Assembly: GCA_031280115.1 (NCBI GenBank)
Contig: JAITHF010000094.1
Span: 1-5,991, forward strand
DNA: 5,991 nt
Origin: Spirochaetaceae bacterium
GTDB lineage: Bacteria; Spirochaetota; Spirochaetia; Treponematales; Breznakiellaceae
Direction of reading: 5' to 3'
The position numbers and the translations under genes were made by a program. This document shows, one piece after another, positions 1 to 5,952 of this stretch. The notes under the pieces were generated by a model, which searched no databases, had not been told where the DNA came from, and was given only the letters and a program-made list of their open reading frames with translations. Numbering within the stretch: the stretch's first letter is position 1; each line of letters opens with the position of its first letter.

Positions 1-2
1 GG

Positions 3-260
3 GATAAATCGGAGGCGGAGATACGCGAAACACAAAACCGTGTATTTGAGGCTTTTCCTAAAGACAGGTACGACCATATCGATACCTATTTCAAGGATTT
101 CGACGGCAACAGGTTGGCCTATCTTGGGAAGAGTATCATGGAAGGTTTGAGCAAGGCGGATATTGCGGTATTCTGCTCTAATTGGGAGCAGTATGACGGC
201 TGCCGCTGCGAGCATTTTATAGCGGCGCAGTACAAGATACCGTGCGCGTATGTCAGATAG
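3..260 (+). CDS. 3' part of a nucleoside 2-deoxyribosyltransferase-like / DUF4406-like protein
   Basis: Only the last 85 codons are present. The reading frame is open from the window edge to TAG at 258-260, so the start lies to the left. The C-terminal portion, roughly residues 42-82 of the fragment, has the layout of the nucleoside 2-deoxyribosyltransferase / DUF4406 fold. A helix (GKSIMEGLSKADIAVF) leads into a strand, then a loop with NWEQYDGCRCE, then a helix ending in KIPC. In these families the glutamate after the small-residue loop (here E70 of the fragment) is the usual catalytic or nucleotide-contacting residue, and 'D-A-V-F...W...G...E...A...P' is the recognisable spacing. Such proteins are cytosolic and common in phages, where they are thought to act in nucleotide salvage. 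The gene overlaps the next one by 11 bp, suggesting one transcript. The fold assignment is by eye. The exact substrate cannot be told, and an enzymatically inactive relative is possible. Confidence 0.7.
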   Translation, partial: DKSEAEIRETQNRVFEAFPKDRYDHIDTYFKDFDGNRLAYLGKSIMEGLSKADIAVFCSNWEQYDGCRCEHFIAAQYKIPCAYVR

Positions 261-609
261 CATTTTTACCGCCGTTCATAATGGCGTTCTGTGTGATGAT
301 GAGGGACAAATGAAGCAGTACACCGGGGTTAAGATTGTACAGGCGGAACCGGAAGCCAAGGGCGGGGTTCAGGGCTATAAGGTAGTCTATCTGGAGCCGG
401 ATAAGCCGGACTATGCAAGTTGGCGTCCTGCCGGCGTGTTTGAGCGGCGCAATCGGGAAACTTCGGCCATGCCTTTCTCGCTTGCTTTGGAAACGGCGCG
501 TAAGGAAGCGAAGGTAAGCCGGAGGGAACGTGAAACTGCTGCCTTCCGTGAAGGTAATTTCCTAACCTGTTTCGGCTCTACAGTGTGCGCTGCTTTTGGA
601 AGCTCCTGA
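250..609 (+). CDS. Small phage-type protein with a degenerate DUF2829-like C-terminus
   Basis: The frame encodes 119 residues. Residues 21-68 (MKQYTGVKIVQAEP...GYKVVY...YASWRPAGVFERR) match, from memory, a widespread family of small phage proteins of unknown function with the signature 'Y-x-G-x-K-x-V-x-A-x-P ... GY-x-V-x-Y ... Y-x-SW-x-P-x-x-VFE'. Residues 74-93 (MPFSLALETA...KVSRR) look like the opening of a DUF2829 domain. Some DUF2829 members (Tad2) bind the signalling molecules of Thoeris defence. The following WNGK motif expected in DUF2829 is missing, and the last 27 residues resemble nothing I know, so this half is probably truncated or decayed. ATG at 250 overlaps the upstream gene by 11 bp, which fits translational coupling, but no good ribosome binding site precedes it. 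ATG at 310 (Met21) follows GAGGGA at 301-306 and coincides with the family's usual N-terminus, so a 99-residue product from 310 is at least as likely. Confidence 0.62.
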   Translation: MSDSIFTAVHNGVLCDDEGQMKQYTGVKIVQAEPEAKGGVQGYKVVYLEPDKPDYASWRPAGVFERRNRETSAMPFSLALETARKEAKVSRRERETAAFREGNFLTCFGSTVCAAFGSS

Positions 610-637
610 TAGAGCGTGAACTCGTATACATAACAGG

Positions 638-663
638 AAAAACCGGCGGGCGTACGCCCGGTT
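638..663 (-). terminator. Candidate intrinsic terminator for the minus-strand 68-codon gene
   Basis: Read on the minus strand, AACCGG (663-658) pairs with CCGGTT (646-641), enclosing a loop that itself contains the self-complementary GCGTACGC. The stem runs directly into five T residues (642-638). An alternative fold is the perfect 14-bp palindrome CGGGCGTACGCCCG at 647-660. It lies about 84 bp beyond the stop codon of the 747-953 gene. On the plus strand no T-run follows, so it would not serve the 250-609 gene. Confidence 0.4.
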
Positions 664-746
664 CATCATAAAACCGGTATTTTGCCGCGGACATTTCCCA
701 ATTCATATATACCGGGTATACCCCGGAATTATCAAAAGAAAATTGT

Positions 747-953
747 TTATTCATATTCACCCGCGTTCTGGTCAAGAATAGTTTTGTTTCCCTCGATATC
801 TAAGGCGCGTTCATAACACGATAAACTGTCGGTTGAAACAGAACCGCCGGGACTAATATCCAGTACCCCCAACGCTTCCGCCCGTGTACGGACAGTATCA
901 AACCGCGCTTTATCTTCCCGTGAAAGCCCTGTTTTCAGAGTTTCTTTAGCCAT
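747..953 (-). CDS. Small hypothetical protein (68 aa)
   Basis: I do not recognise this protein. It starts MAKETLKTGLSRED and ends DQNAGEYE. It is hydrophilic and acidic overall, has no membrane segment or signal peptide, and contains one cysteine. Residues 11-30 look like a helix (SREDKARFDTVRTRAEALGV), followed by a Gly/Ser-rich turn (about 34-45) and a second short helix. The start was chosen because ATG at 953-951 is preceded on the minus strand by AAGAGAGA, about 9 nt upstream, a plausible ribosome binding site. The same frame extends upstream through the 21-bp repeat array with only a TTG near 1232 as a start, which is not credible. The stop is TAA at 749-747, and a hairpin with a T-run lies downstream. 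The gene faces the phage-like genes at its left. A small accessory protein of a mobile element is a reasonable guess, and chance open frame is not excluded. Confidence 0.45.
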   Translation of the reverse strand: MAKETLKTGLSREDKARFDTVRTRAEALGVLDISPGGSVSTDSLSCYERALDIEGNKTILDQNAGEYE

Positions 954-1047
954 TGAGTATATCTCTCTTAAAATACATTCGGAACTCCGCGCGCCCCATA
1001 AAGGATTCCTGCCTCGCGCCCTTTCTCTGCGGCTCCGGCGGGCGTTT

Positions 1048-1253
1048 TGTTGGTTCCAAGAAACTTTATTTTGGATACAAGAAACTTTATTTTGGATACA
1101 AACCAACTTATTTTGGATACAAACAATTTTATTTTGGATACAAACCAACTTATTTTGGATACAAGAAACTTTATTTTGGATACAAACAACTTTATTTTGG
1201 ATACAAACAACTTTATTTTGGATACAAACCAACTTATTTTGGATACAAAATAA
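1048..1253. repeat. 21-bp tandem repeat array, nine copies
   Basis: Nine copies of TTATTTTGGATACAA occur at exactly 21-bp spacing. Their ATACAA parts begin at 1075, 1096, 1117, 1138, 1159, 1180, 1201, 1222 and 1243. The 15-bp core is identical in all nine. Only the six bases between cores vary, in four versions: GAAACT, ACCAAC, ACAATT and ACAACT. A tenth, degenerate core flanks the left end (TGTTGGTTCCAA, 1048-1059), and the right end decays after 1248. The array is A+T-rich in a G+C-rich setting. One helical-turn multiple (21 bp is two turns) places all cores on the same face of the DNA, as in iterons or operator arrays. Because 21 is divisible by three and the unit lacks stops in five frames, it also reads as heptapeptide repeats, which I regard as incidental. 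A simple minisatellite is the null explanation. Confidence 0.95.
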
Positions 1254-1297
1254 ACTATCCTTTCCCCGTATAAATCATTATACTATAACGAATTATC

Positions 1298-1347
1298 GGC
1301 GCTTCGCGCCTCTTTGAAGAGTTTTTGGGGGAACCAGTTCCCCCAAA
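1298..1347. repeat. Hairpin cluster
   Basis: Three inverted repeats lie end to end. GGCGC-TTC-GCGCC occupies 1298-1310. CTCTTTGAAGAG occupies 1310-1321 and is followed by T5 at 1322-1326. The third is an 11-bp pair, TTTGGGGGAAC at 1324-1334 with GTTCCCCCAAA at 1337-1347, separated by two bases. The third also overlaps a second C-run (1348-1352). The first two plus the T-run superficially resemble a plus-strand terminator, but no plus-strand gene ends nearby. They may be remnants of a dispersed palindromic (REP-like) element, which is an inference only. Confidence 0.6.
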
Positions 1348-1417
1348 CCCCCAACCAACGGCTTCCTGCTTTGCGCCAGTGCGCCTGCGAATTCCGCTGA
1401 GGCGCCGCTTCAAGGTT

Positions 1418-1529
1418 GTGACTAAAATTGCAAACCCAATCGCCGCGAGAAGCACGTGAACCCCCCGCAGGGGGTGACTAAAATTGCAGACCCTATCGCT
1501 ACAGGAAGCACGTGAACCCCCCGCAGGGG
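1418..1529. repeat. Two tandem 56-bp repeats upstream of the transporter gene
   Basis: Copy 1 is 1418-1473 and copy 2 is 1474-1529. They begin GTGACTAAAATTGCA, share AAGCACGTGAACCCCCCGCA, and end in a G-run. They differ at six positions (base 16, 21, 27, 28, 30 and 31 of the unit). Each contains a CACGTG palindrome (1453-1458 and 1509-1514) and a hairpin C5-GCA-G5 (1462-1474 and 1518-1530). The second copy ends 58 bp before the ATG of the transporter gene, so the pair sits where operators or promoter elements would be. I see no convincing -35/-10 pair in them: TAAAAT occurs in each copy but lacks a partner. Confidence 0.9.
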
Positions 1530-1587
1530 GTGAAACAGCCTACGGCTGCGGACTTGAAAAGGATGCGGGAGAGAGCCATAATACGGT

Positions 1588-3885
1588 ATGGCCGGAACGC
1601 TTTCGCCTTACCATCTGGGTAAGGCTCGTGAATGGTATAACCTCTTTAGTGTGTTCAACTCCCTGTCATGGTCCTTTCTGGCAGGCAATATTATCATCCT
1701 CTTTGCGATGCGCCTCAACGCATCCTCCACGATTATCGGTATCTTGAGCGCCCTGCTCTACGGCGCTTACTTCTTCCTGCCCCTAGGGAAACTCATTGCC
1801 CGCAAATGCTCCATCGTGGCAATCTTTAGTATCACCTGGATCTGCCGCTCCCTTGCGATGATAACTCTTGCGGCAGTGCCCTTCGTGGACTCCCCTGAAC
1901 TTGCTATGAACCTTATAATTCTGGGGGTAAGCCTCTTTCATGTGATACGCGGGGTGGGCATGATAGGCAATAATCCGGTCCTCAGCAACCTCGCCTCCGG
2001 GCCGGACCGGGGGAGCTACATGACCCAAATCCAGATTATAAACAGCGCGGTCGCCATGTTCTGCGGCTTTTTCATCGCCCTGGTGCTGGGGCGGGACCCG
2101 CCGCTGTACCTGTACGCGCTTATTATGGCGGCAGGGATTATCTGCGGGGTCTTGAGCGGCTTTCTCATGCGGAAAATACCGGAGCCTCCGGTGGAGGACA
2201 CGGGAAAAAAAGCCGGCTTCTTCACGGCAGCCAAAGAAGCCGCGGCCAGCCGGCCTCTGAGACGGTTTATCATTATCTTTTTTCTTATGGCCCTGGTGTC
2301 CGCAGTCTCCCGCTCGTTTATCATCGTGTACAGCCGCGAGGTTTTTGCCCAAAGCGACGGCATGGTGTCCCTCTACTCGGTGTTCGGCGGCCTTGGGGTG
2401 CTCCTTATCGGGCTTTTGAGCAAGTTTCTCGTTGACCGTATCGGCGCGAAACCCATCTTTATTGTGTGCGTCATCATCGGCCTTGCGGGAATGATGCCGG
2501 TAATCCTTATTCCCGAAAGGCTTGCGGAAACCGGCTCTTCAGGGGTGCTCTTTTTAAGTTTTCTCTTCTTCATTATTAATTTCGGTTTTCTGGGCGCCGA
2601 AGGCATTGCCCAGACCTACTTTCTGGCGCTGGTGCCTATGGAACTCATGCTTGACATGGGAATCCTCTATTTCTTCGTGTTCGGCGTTGCCGGCGCGGGC
2701 GGCTCCTTTCTGGCCGGCCTGTTTCTTGACGCCCTCAGCGGGAGCGGCCTTTCGGTCTTCACGGCGTTTCAGATACTCTTCGGTATCCTAAGCGGTATTA
2801 CCGCGCTGGCCCTGGCGCTCCAGCGCCAGCTTGTGCCTTTGGGGGCCCTGCCGTTCAGGGGCGCTCTTGAGGTGATGTTTTCCCTGCGGGACCTGCGGGC
2901 CATAACCCTGCTTGAAAAATTAAACAAGAGCAAAGATTCGATTGAGGAGGAGGCGCTGCTTAACGCGCTCCACGGCACCCCGTCGCAGCTGGCGCTTAAA
3001 GGGCTTCTTGCGCGGGCCCGCTCCCCCCGCCTTGCGGTGCGGATGGAGTCGCTGCGCGCCATAGAAGCCCTGGCCGCGCTGGACGCGGGCGCGGAACAGG
3101 CGCTCATGGCGGACATGGTACGCAACCCCTTTACCACCGCGTATATTTCCGCCCGTATTCTGGGGAACCATCAGGTATTCGCGGCAACGCCGATTTTGCG
3201 GGAACTGGCGCTCTCCGAAGATTATATGCTTGCCGGCGAAGCGGTTATCGCCCTTGCGAAACTGGGGGACCAGGAGTTCCGCCCCCATATCGAGGAGATT
3301 ATCCGCAAGACCTGCAACCCCCGGCTCAAAATCATGGGGGTTGAAGCCTTTGGGATATATAAATCGCTCCATTCCCTTTCGGTACTCCTTGATATACTGC
3401 GGGTTCCAGACCCGCCGCCGTACCTGAGCGACGAAGTGGTGCTGGCTATGGCGGACATTCTGGATATTCAATCCGGTTTTTACCCCCTTCTCACGCGGTT
3501 TCTTGAGGACGAGTCTCTGGCGCCCACGCTGGCCGCGGACCAGGCGGAAGCGGCGTTTGAGTATTACCGGAACACCAGCAAAGGGTTGTTTTACAAGAAA
3601 CAGCGGGACTTTGCGGCCCGGGACGAGCAGGCCCGTTCCCTGTTGCCGGCGGTGGCGGCGTTTGCCCGGGACTCTGACGGCGGCGCCCTGTCCCGCTGGA
3701 TATGGCGCCTTCCTGAGGGGGCGGCCAACCCCGTAACCCAGACGGTTATGGCGGAAGCGGCGCTGGACGACGAACTTACCGCCTATAACAGGCTGCGCCT
3801 CCTTATTGTCCACTGGTCGTCCTGTACGCTCAGGCTCTTAACCAAGCCGGCGCGCGCGGGCAGCCGGCAAAACGGAGGGACATAG
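1588..3885 (+). CDS. MFS transporter with C-terminal HEAT-like repeat domain
   Basis: The 765-residue product is an inner-membrane protein. Residues 1-412 form a major facilitator domain with about twelve hydrophobic helices (roughly 24-42, 48-67, 75-98, 105-125, 151-168, 172-193, 226-247, 261-283, 288-308, 318-336, 357-380 and 388-410). A hydrophilic loop at 194-225 sits between helices 6 and 7, as usual for the family. DRIGAKP at 283-289, after helix 8, matches the second-half copy of MFS motif A. From about 425 onward there are no membrane segments. Residues 436-660 are paired amphipathic helices in HEAT-like spacing (for example around 482-510, 540-572 and 577-604), probably facing the cytoplasm. 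A typical MFS protein is about 400 residues, so the tail nearly doubles it. The substrate cannot be inferred. A TAA at 1579-1581 blocks any earlier in-frame start, and GGGAGAG at 1567-1573 is a somewhat distant ribosome binding site. The gene is convergent with the TPR gene. Confidence 0.9.
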   Translation: MAGTLSPYHLGKAREWYNLFSVFNSLSWSFLAGNIIILFAMRLNASSTIIGILSALLYGAYFFLPLGKLIARKCSIVAIFSITWICRSLAMITLAAVPFVDSPELAMNLIILGVSLFHVIRGVGMIGNNPVLSNLASGPDRGSYMTQIQIINSAVAMFCGFFIALVLGRDPPLYLYALIMAAGIICGVLSGFLMRKIPEPPVEDTGKKAGFFTAAKEAAASRPLRRFIIIFFLMALVSAVSRSFIIVYSREVFAQSDGMVSLYSVFGGLGVLLIGLLSKFLVDRIGAKPIFIVCVIIGLAGMMPVILIPERLAETGSSGVLFLSFLFFIINFGFLGAEGIAQTYFLALVPMELMLDMGILYFFVFGVAGAGGSFLAGLFLDALSGSGLSVFTAFQILFGILSGITALALALQRQLVPLGALPFRGALEVMFSLRDLRAITLLEKLNKSKDSIEEEALLNALHGTPSQLALKGLLARARSPRLAVRMESLRAIEALAALDAGAEQALMADMVRNPFTTAYISARILGNHQVFAATPILRELALSEDYMLAGEAVIALAKLGDQEFRPHIEEIIRKTCNPRLKIMGVEAFGIYKSLHSLSVLLDILRVPDPPPYLSDEVVLAMADILDIQSGFYPLLTRFLEDESLAPTLAADQAEAAFEYYRNTSKGLFYKKQRDFAARDEQARSLLPAVAAFARDSDGGALSRWIWRLPEGAANPVTQTVMAEAALDDELTAYNRLRLLIVHWSSCTLRLLTKPARAGSRQNGGT

Positions 3886-3973
3886 GGGGGCATAAGGGGC
3901 ATAGATCCAGAAGGGGGCAGGGAAGGCAGCCCCCGCGGGGGGCAGGAAAGGCGGCGCCCTGGGGGGAGGCCGG
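3885..3973. other. G-rich spacer between the convergent genes, with a C5-GCG-G5 hairpin
   Basis: The plus strand carries G-runs at 3885-3890, 3896-3899, 3913-3917 and 3920-3922, enough in principle for a G-quadruplex, although one loop would be 13 nt. CATA followed by G-runs is repeated (3881, 3891), with a third CATA at 3900. A six-base-pair hairpin, GCCCCC-GCG-GGGGGC, lies at 3929-3943. Its core differs by one base from the C5-GCA-G5 hairpins in the 56-bp repeats upstream of the same gene. It has no following T-run, so it is at best a weak, atypical terminator for the transporter gene. Confidence 0.6.
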
Positions 3974-4010
3974 AAAAAGGGGCTTCCCCCAGATATATGA
4001 GGGAAGCCCC
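3974..4010 (-). terminator. Intrinsic terminator of the TPR protein gene
   Basis: Read on the minus strand, GGGGCTTCCC (4010-4001) and GGGAAGCCCC (3988-3979) form a perfect 10-bp stem with a 12-nt loop. Five T residues (3978-3974) follow immediately. The hairpin begins 19 bp after the TAG stop of the TPR gene. In the plus direction no T-run follows, so it should act on the minus strand only. Confidence 0.85.
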
Positions 4011-4029
4011 GCACAGGAGGTAATAAAAA

Positions 4030-5952
4030 CTAAAAAAGGTTGTCTGACAAGCGGAAATTTTCAGGAGCCAAATTTTCCCACGGAGACGGCTCAAGCACGT
4101 CTTTATCAATCTGAATATAAATTTTAGGCTCATATTCAGCAGCAGGGCGCAGGGCGTTCTGACTGTTAAGATACCCCAGATTAGCCCCGGGCCCCGGAAG
4201 GCTCCCGGGCTTCTGGCGCACCATCGTGTCAGGGTCCCTGGTTATAACATCCCAGGTGCGGGCCGAATCCGAATACAGCGCCAGCGCCCTGGACCGGTAC
4301 GAAAGGTCTCCGGTGCGGTCCGTAAGCGCCTCAAGGGTAACGCCGAAATTGTTCCGCGTTACCATAAGCCGGCCTGCAAGGTCCATGTGTTCCTCGTATT
4401 CTCTGGGATCCAGCTGGGGCAGGCGGGCGCGGTCAGCCGCAAGCATATCCATAAGGTAACTATAATACCCCTGGGCGATTTTATAATCCCCCCGCATATA
4501 CGACGTGTTCCCCAGGGCGTTAAGAAGCCGGCGGTTGAACGGCATATCAGACGAAGCCTTAACAAAATGTTCAAGCGCGGAAGACCATTGCTGCTGGTAA
4601 TAATAGGCCGCCCCCATCCGGTAGCGCATCTCAGGCGGGGACCAGCCGTTCTCCTCGGAGCGGATATAATACTCAAGGGCGGTCCTCATGTTCCCGTCTT
4701 TGGTAAAATACTCAAGGTCCCCCATGTCCGCGTAGAGCCGCCCGAACCGGGGGGAACGGGCCACAAGGTCCCGTTCCAGGGCGTCTTCGTAAATATGGAT
4801 GCCCTTGAGCAGGTGTTCTTCGGCGGCGAAGAACTGCCGCCCGCCGACCAGCACCTCGGCATAGCGCTGTTCCGCGTCTATCCGGTAGTTTATGCGCTGC
4901 ACCGATTCTTCAGGCGCCGCGTCAAAGGTCTTGATGGCGTTCCGCAGGGTTATCTCCTCGTCGCCGGGGTTCTTGAAATAGCGGTAATACCGCGCAAGGT
5001 GGTAATGCGGTTCAGGAAGGTTTTGGTCTGCCTTTGCCGCGCGTATAAGAATATCCCGTATGCCTCCAATCCGGCCTGCATACTCGCTCGGCACCCCTGG
5101 GACCTCCTCGAATTTCTTGTCCAAAAGATACCCGCCCAGCTCTGTAAGGCCCATAGGGGTAATTTTATTGTTCGTATTGCCCATAAAGTATTGCTGCAAG
5201 GGAAGCACCTCTTTCAGGTTGTCAGTACGGATAAAATACTTCATCATCCGTTCAACCACAGGGCCCGCCCAGCCGTATTTCTCAAGAAGCCTCGCGTAGG
5301 CATGGCGGGCAACCTCGTACTGCTCAGGCTCAAGCGCGCCCCATGCAAGCCCGTTGTCCCCCACGGCAAGAAGCGCGTCCTTGTCGTCCACCCGGTAATC
5401 CAAAATCTGGCGGCGCAGGAGGCTGTCCGCCTTCTTGTAGTTGGTGAGGTTTGTTTCCATTGCCGCGTAATCCATAACCCCTTTCTTATCTCTGGGGTAG
5501 TAGGCCAGAAGAAGGTCGTACTTTTCCCGGGCCGCGATAAACTGCCTGTCGTCCTTGAAGCCCTCGGCGTACCGGTAGAACCACTGTTTCTGCCGGTTGA
5601 GTTTGAGCGCCTCGTTAAACCGTTCATTTGCTTTGATATAATCTCCCGCGATGATACGCTCATAGCCTTTCCGGTAAATCGAGTCCGCGTGGAGCGGGGT
5701 ATAGACAAACCGGTGGGCAAGATAAAAGAGGGACGCTGCTATGAGGGCCACAAAGATAAAGAGCCGGAGAACCGGCACGACCCGGCGGATGAAAATATAG
5801 ATGATGCTGGCGTGTTCCGCTTCCAGTGCCTCGCCGGTCTTTTTCTCAAAGTTCTTGGGTATCGGAATACTCCGCTCAAGAATCTTGCCGGCCAGGGCCG
5901 CGCTTTCCCGCATGGAAGCGCCCTGGGTCAGGGACTTGACGAACTTAGACAT
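4030..5952 (-). CDS. Membrane-anchored TPR protein, possible periplasmic flagellar collar-type protein
   Basis: The 640-residue product has a short N-terminal cytoplasmic part, one hydrophobic helix at about 61-80 (VLRLFIFVALIAASLFYLAH) with arginines just before it, and a long helical remainder that should lie in the periplasm. TPR-type helix pairs are visible at about 88-120, 124-152, 312-345, 360-392, 406-433, 442-468 and 475-503. They carry the usual small and aromatic residues, as in GDYIKANERFNEALKLN (103-119). The last 65 residues (PGSLPGPGANLGYLN...YEPKIYIQIDKDVLEPSPWENL) are not TPR and look like a conserved tail. The architecture recalls spirochaetal TPR proteins needed for periplasmic flagella and the flagellar collar in Borrelia (the BB0236 and FlcA type). 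That link is from memory and unverified, and a general envelope scaffold is possible. The ATG at 5952-5950 has GAGGAAG only about 17 nt upstream. The frame stays open to the window edge, so the true start may be further upstream, or Met14, which follows AGGG, may be used. A strong terminator follows. Confidence 0.88.
   Translation of the reverse strand: MSKFVKSLTQGASMRESAALAGKILERSIPIPKNFEKKTGEALEAEHASIIYIFIRRVVPVLRLFIFVALIAASLFYLAHRFVYTPLHADSIYRKGYERIIAGDYIKANERFNEALKLNRQKQWFYRYAEGFKDDRQFIAAREKYDLLLAYYPRDKKGVMDYAAMETNLTNYKKADSLLRRQILDYRVDDKDALLAVGDNGLAWGALEPEQYEVARHAYARLLEKYGWAGPVVERMMKYFIRTDNLKEVLPLQQYFMGNTNNKITPMGLTELGGYLLDKKFEEVPGVPSEYAGRIGGIRDILIRAAKADQNLPEPHYHLARYYRYFKNPGDEEITLRNAIKTFDAAPEESVQRINYRIDAEQRYAEVLVGGRQFFAAEEHLLKGIHIYEDALERDLVARSPRFGRLYADMGDLEYFTKDGNMRTALEYYIRSEENGWSPPEMRYRMGAAYYYQQQWSSALEHFVKASSDMPFNRRLLNALGNTSYMRGDYKIAQGYYSYLMDMLAADRARLPQLDPREYEEHMDLAGRLMVTRNNFGVTLEALTDRTGDLSYRSRALALYSDSARTWDVITRDPDTMVRQKPGSLPGPGANLGYLNSQNALRPAAEYEPKIYIQIDKDVLEPSPWENLAPENFRLSDNLF

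Larger units (their letters stand above)
954..1587. other. 634-bp gene-free, repeat-rich intergenic region
   Basis: No open frame here combines a normal start, a ribosome binding site and protein-like composition. The region contains the 21-bp tandem array, a hairpin cluster and two 56-bp repeats, described separately. Outside these, a TATAAT on the minus strand (1282-1277) sits between the array and the hairpin cluster. It could be a -10 box for transcription leftward through the array towards the 747-953 gene, but no matching -35 box is visible. A six-base inverted repeat, GCGCCT (1381-1386) and AGGCGC (1400-1405), is also present. Base composition shifts sharply, from very A+T-rich in the array to G+C-rich on both sides, which fits a junction of different DNA origins. 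Confidence 0.6.

Noticed and set aside
578..775. A 65-residue minus-strand frame between the two small genes
   Set aside because: It overlaps the end of the 68-codon gene and of the 250-609 gene, contains the candidate terminator hairpin, and has no recognisable protein features.
747..1232. A 161-residue minus-strand frame with N-terminal heptapeptide repeats (VCIQNKV type)
   Set aside because: The only start is a TTG inside the repeat array with no ribosome binding site. The repeats are open in five frames because the 21-bp unit lacks stops, so the heptads need not be translated. Only the 68-codon part from 953 was kept.
1048..1253. A CRISPR array
   Set aside because: The identical core is 15 bp with only 6 bp between cores, the linkers recur, and no cas gene or true spacers are present.
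953..1273. Plus-strand heptapeptide frames through the array (YFGYKKL and ILDTNNF types)
   Set aside because: They arise from the same stop-free repeat unit, have poor starts and no ribosome binding site, and two frames overlap each other.
1298..1326. Plus-strand intrinsic terminator (hairpins followed by T5)
   Set aside because: No plus-strand gene ends within 600 bp upstream, and the stem adjoining the T-run is only four to five pairs with a tiny loop.
1255..1455. A 66-residue minus-strand frame over the hairpin cluster
   Set aside because: It starts with GTG inside the first 56-bp repeat, has biased composition from G-runs and hairpins, and shows no ribosome binding site.
1418..1529. Phage attachment-site duplication
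   Set aside because: The two copies are directly adjacent with nothing between them, and no integrase gene is visible, so they do not bracket an integrated element.
1783..2352. A 189-residue minus-strand frame opposite the membrane domain
   Set aside because: It is antisense to the transporter's membrane helices, His- and Arg-rich in composition, and without a plausible ribosome binding site.
2920..3813. A 297-residue minus-strand frame opposite the transporter gene
   Set aside because: It is antisense to the clearly coding HEAT-like half, is very rich in Arg and Gly as expected for a shadow of a G+C-rich gene, and matches no known family.
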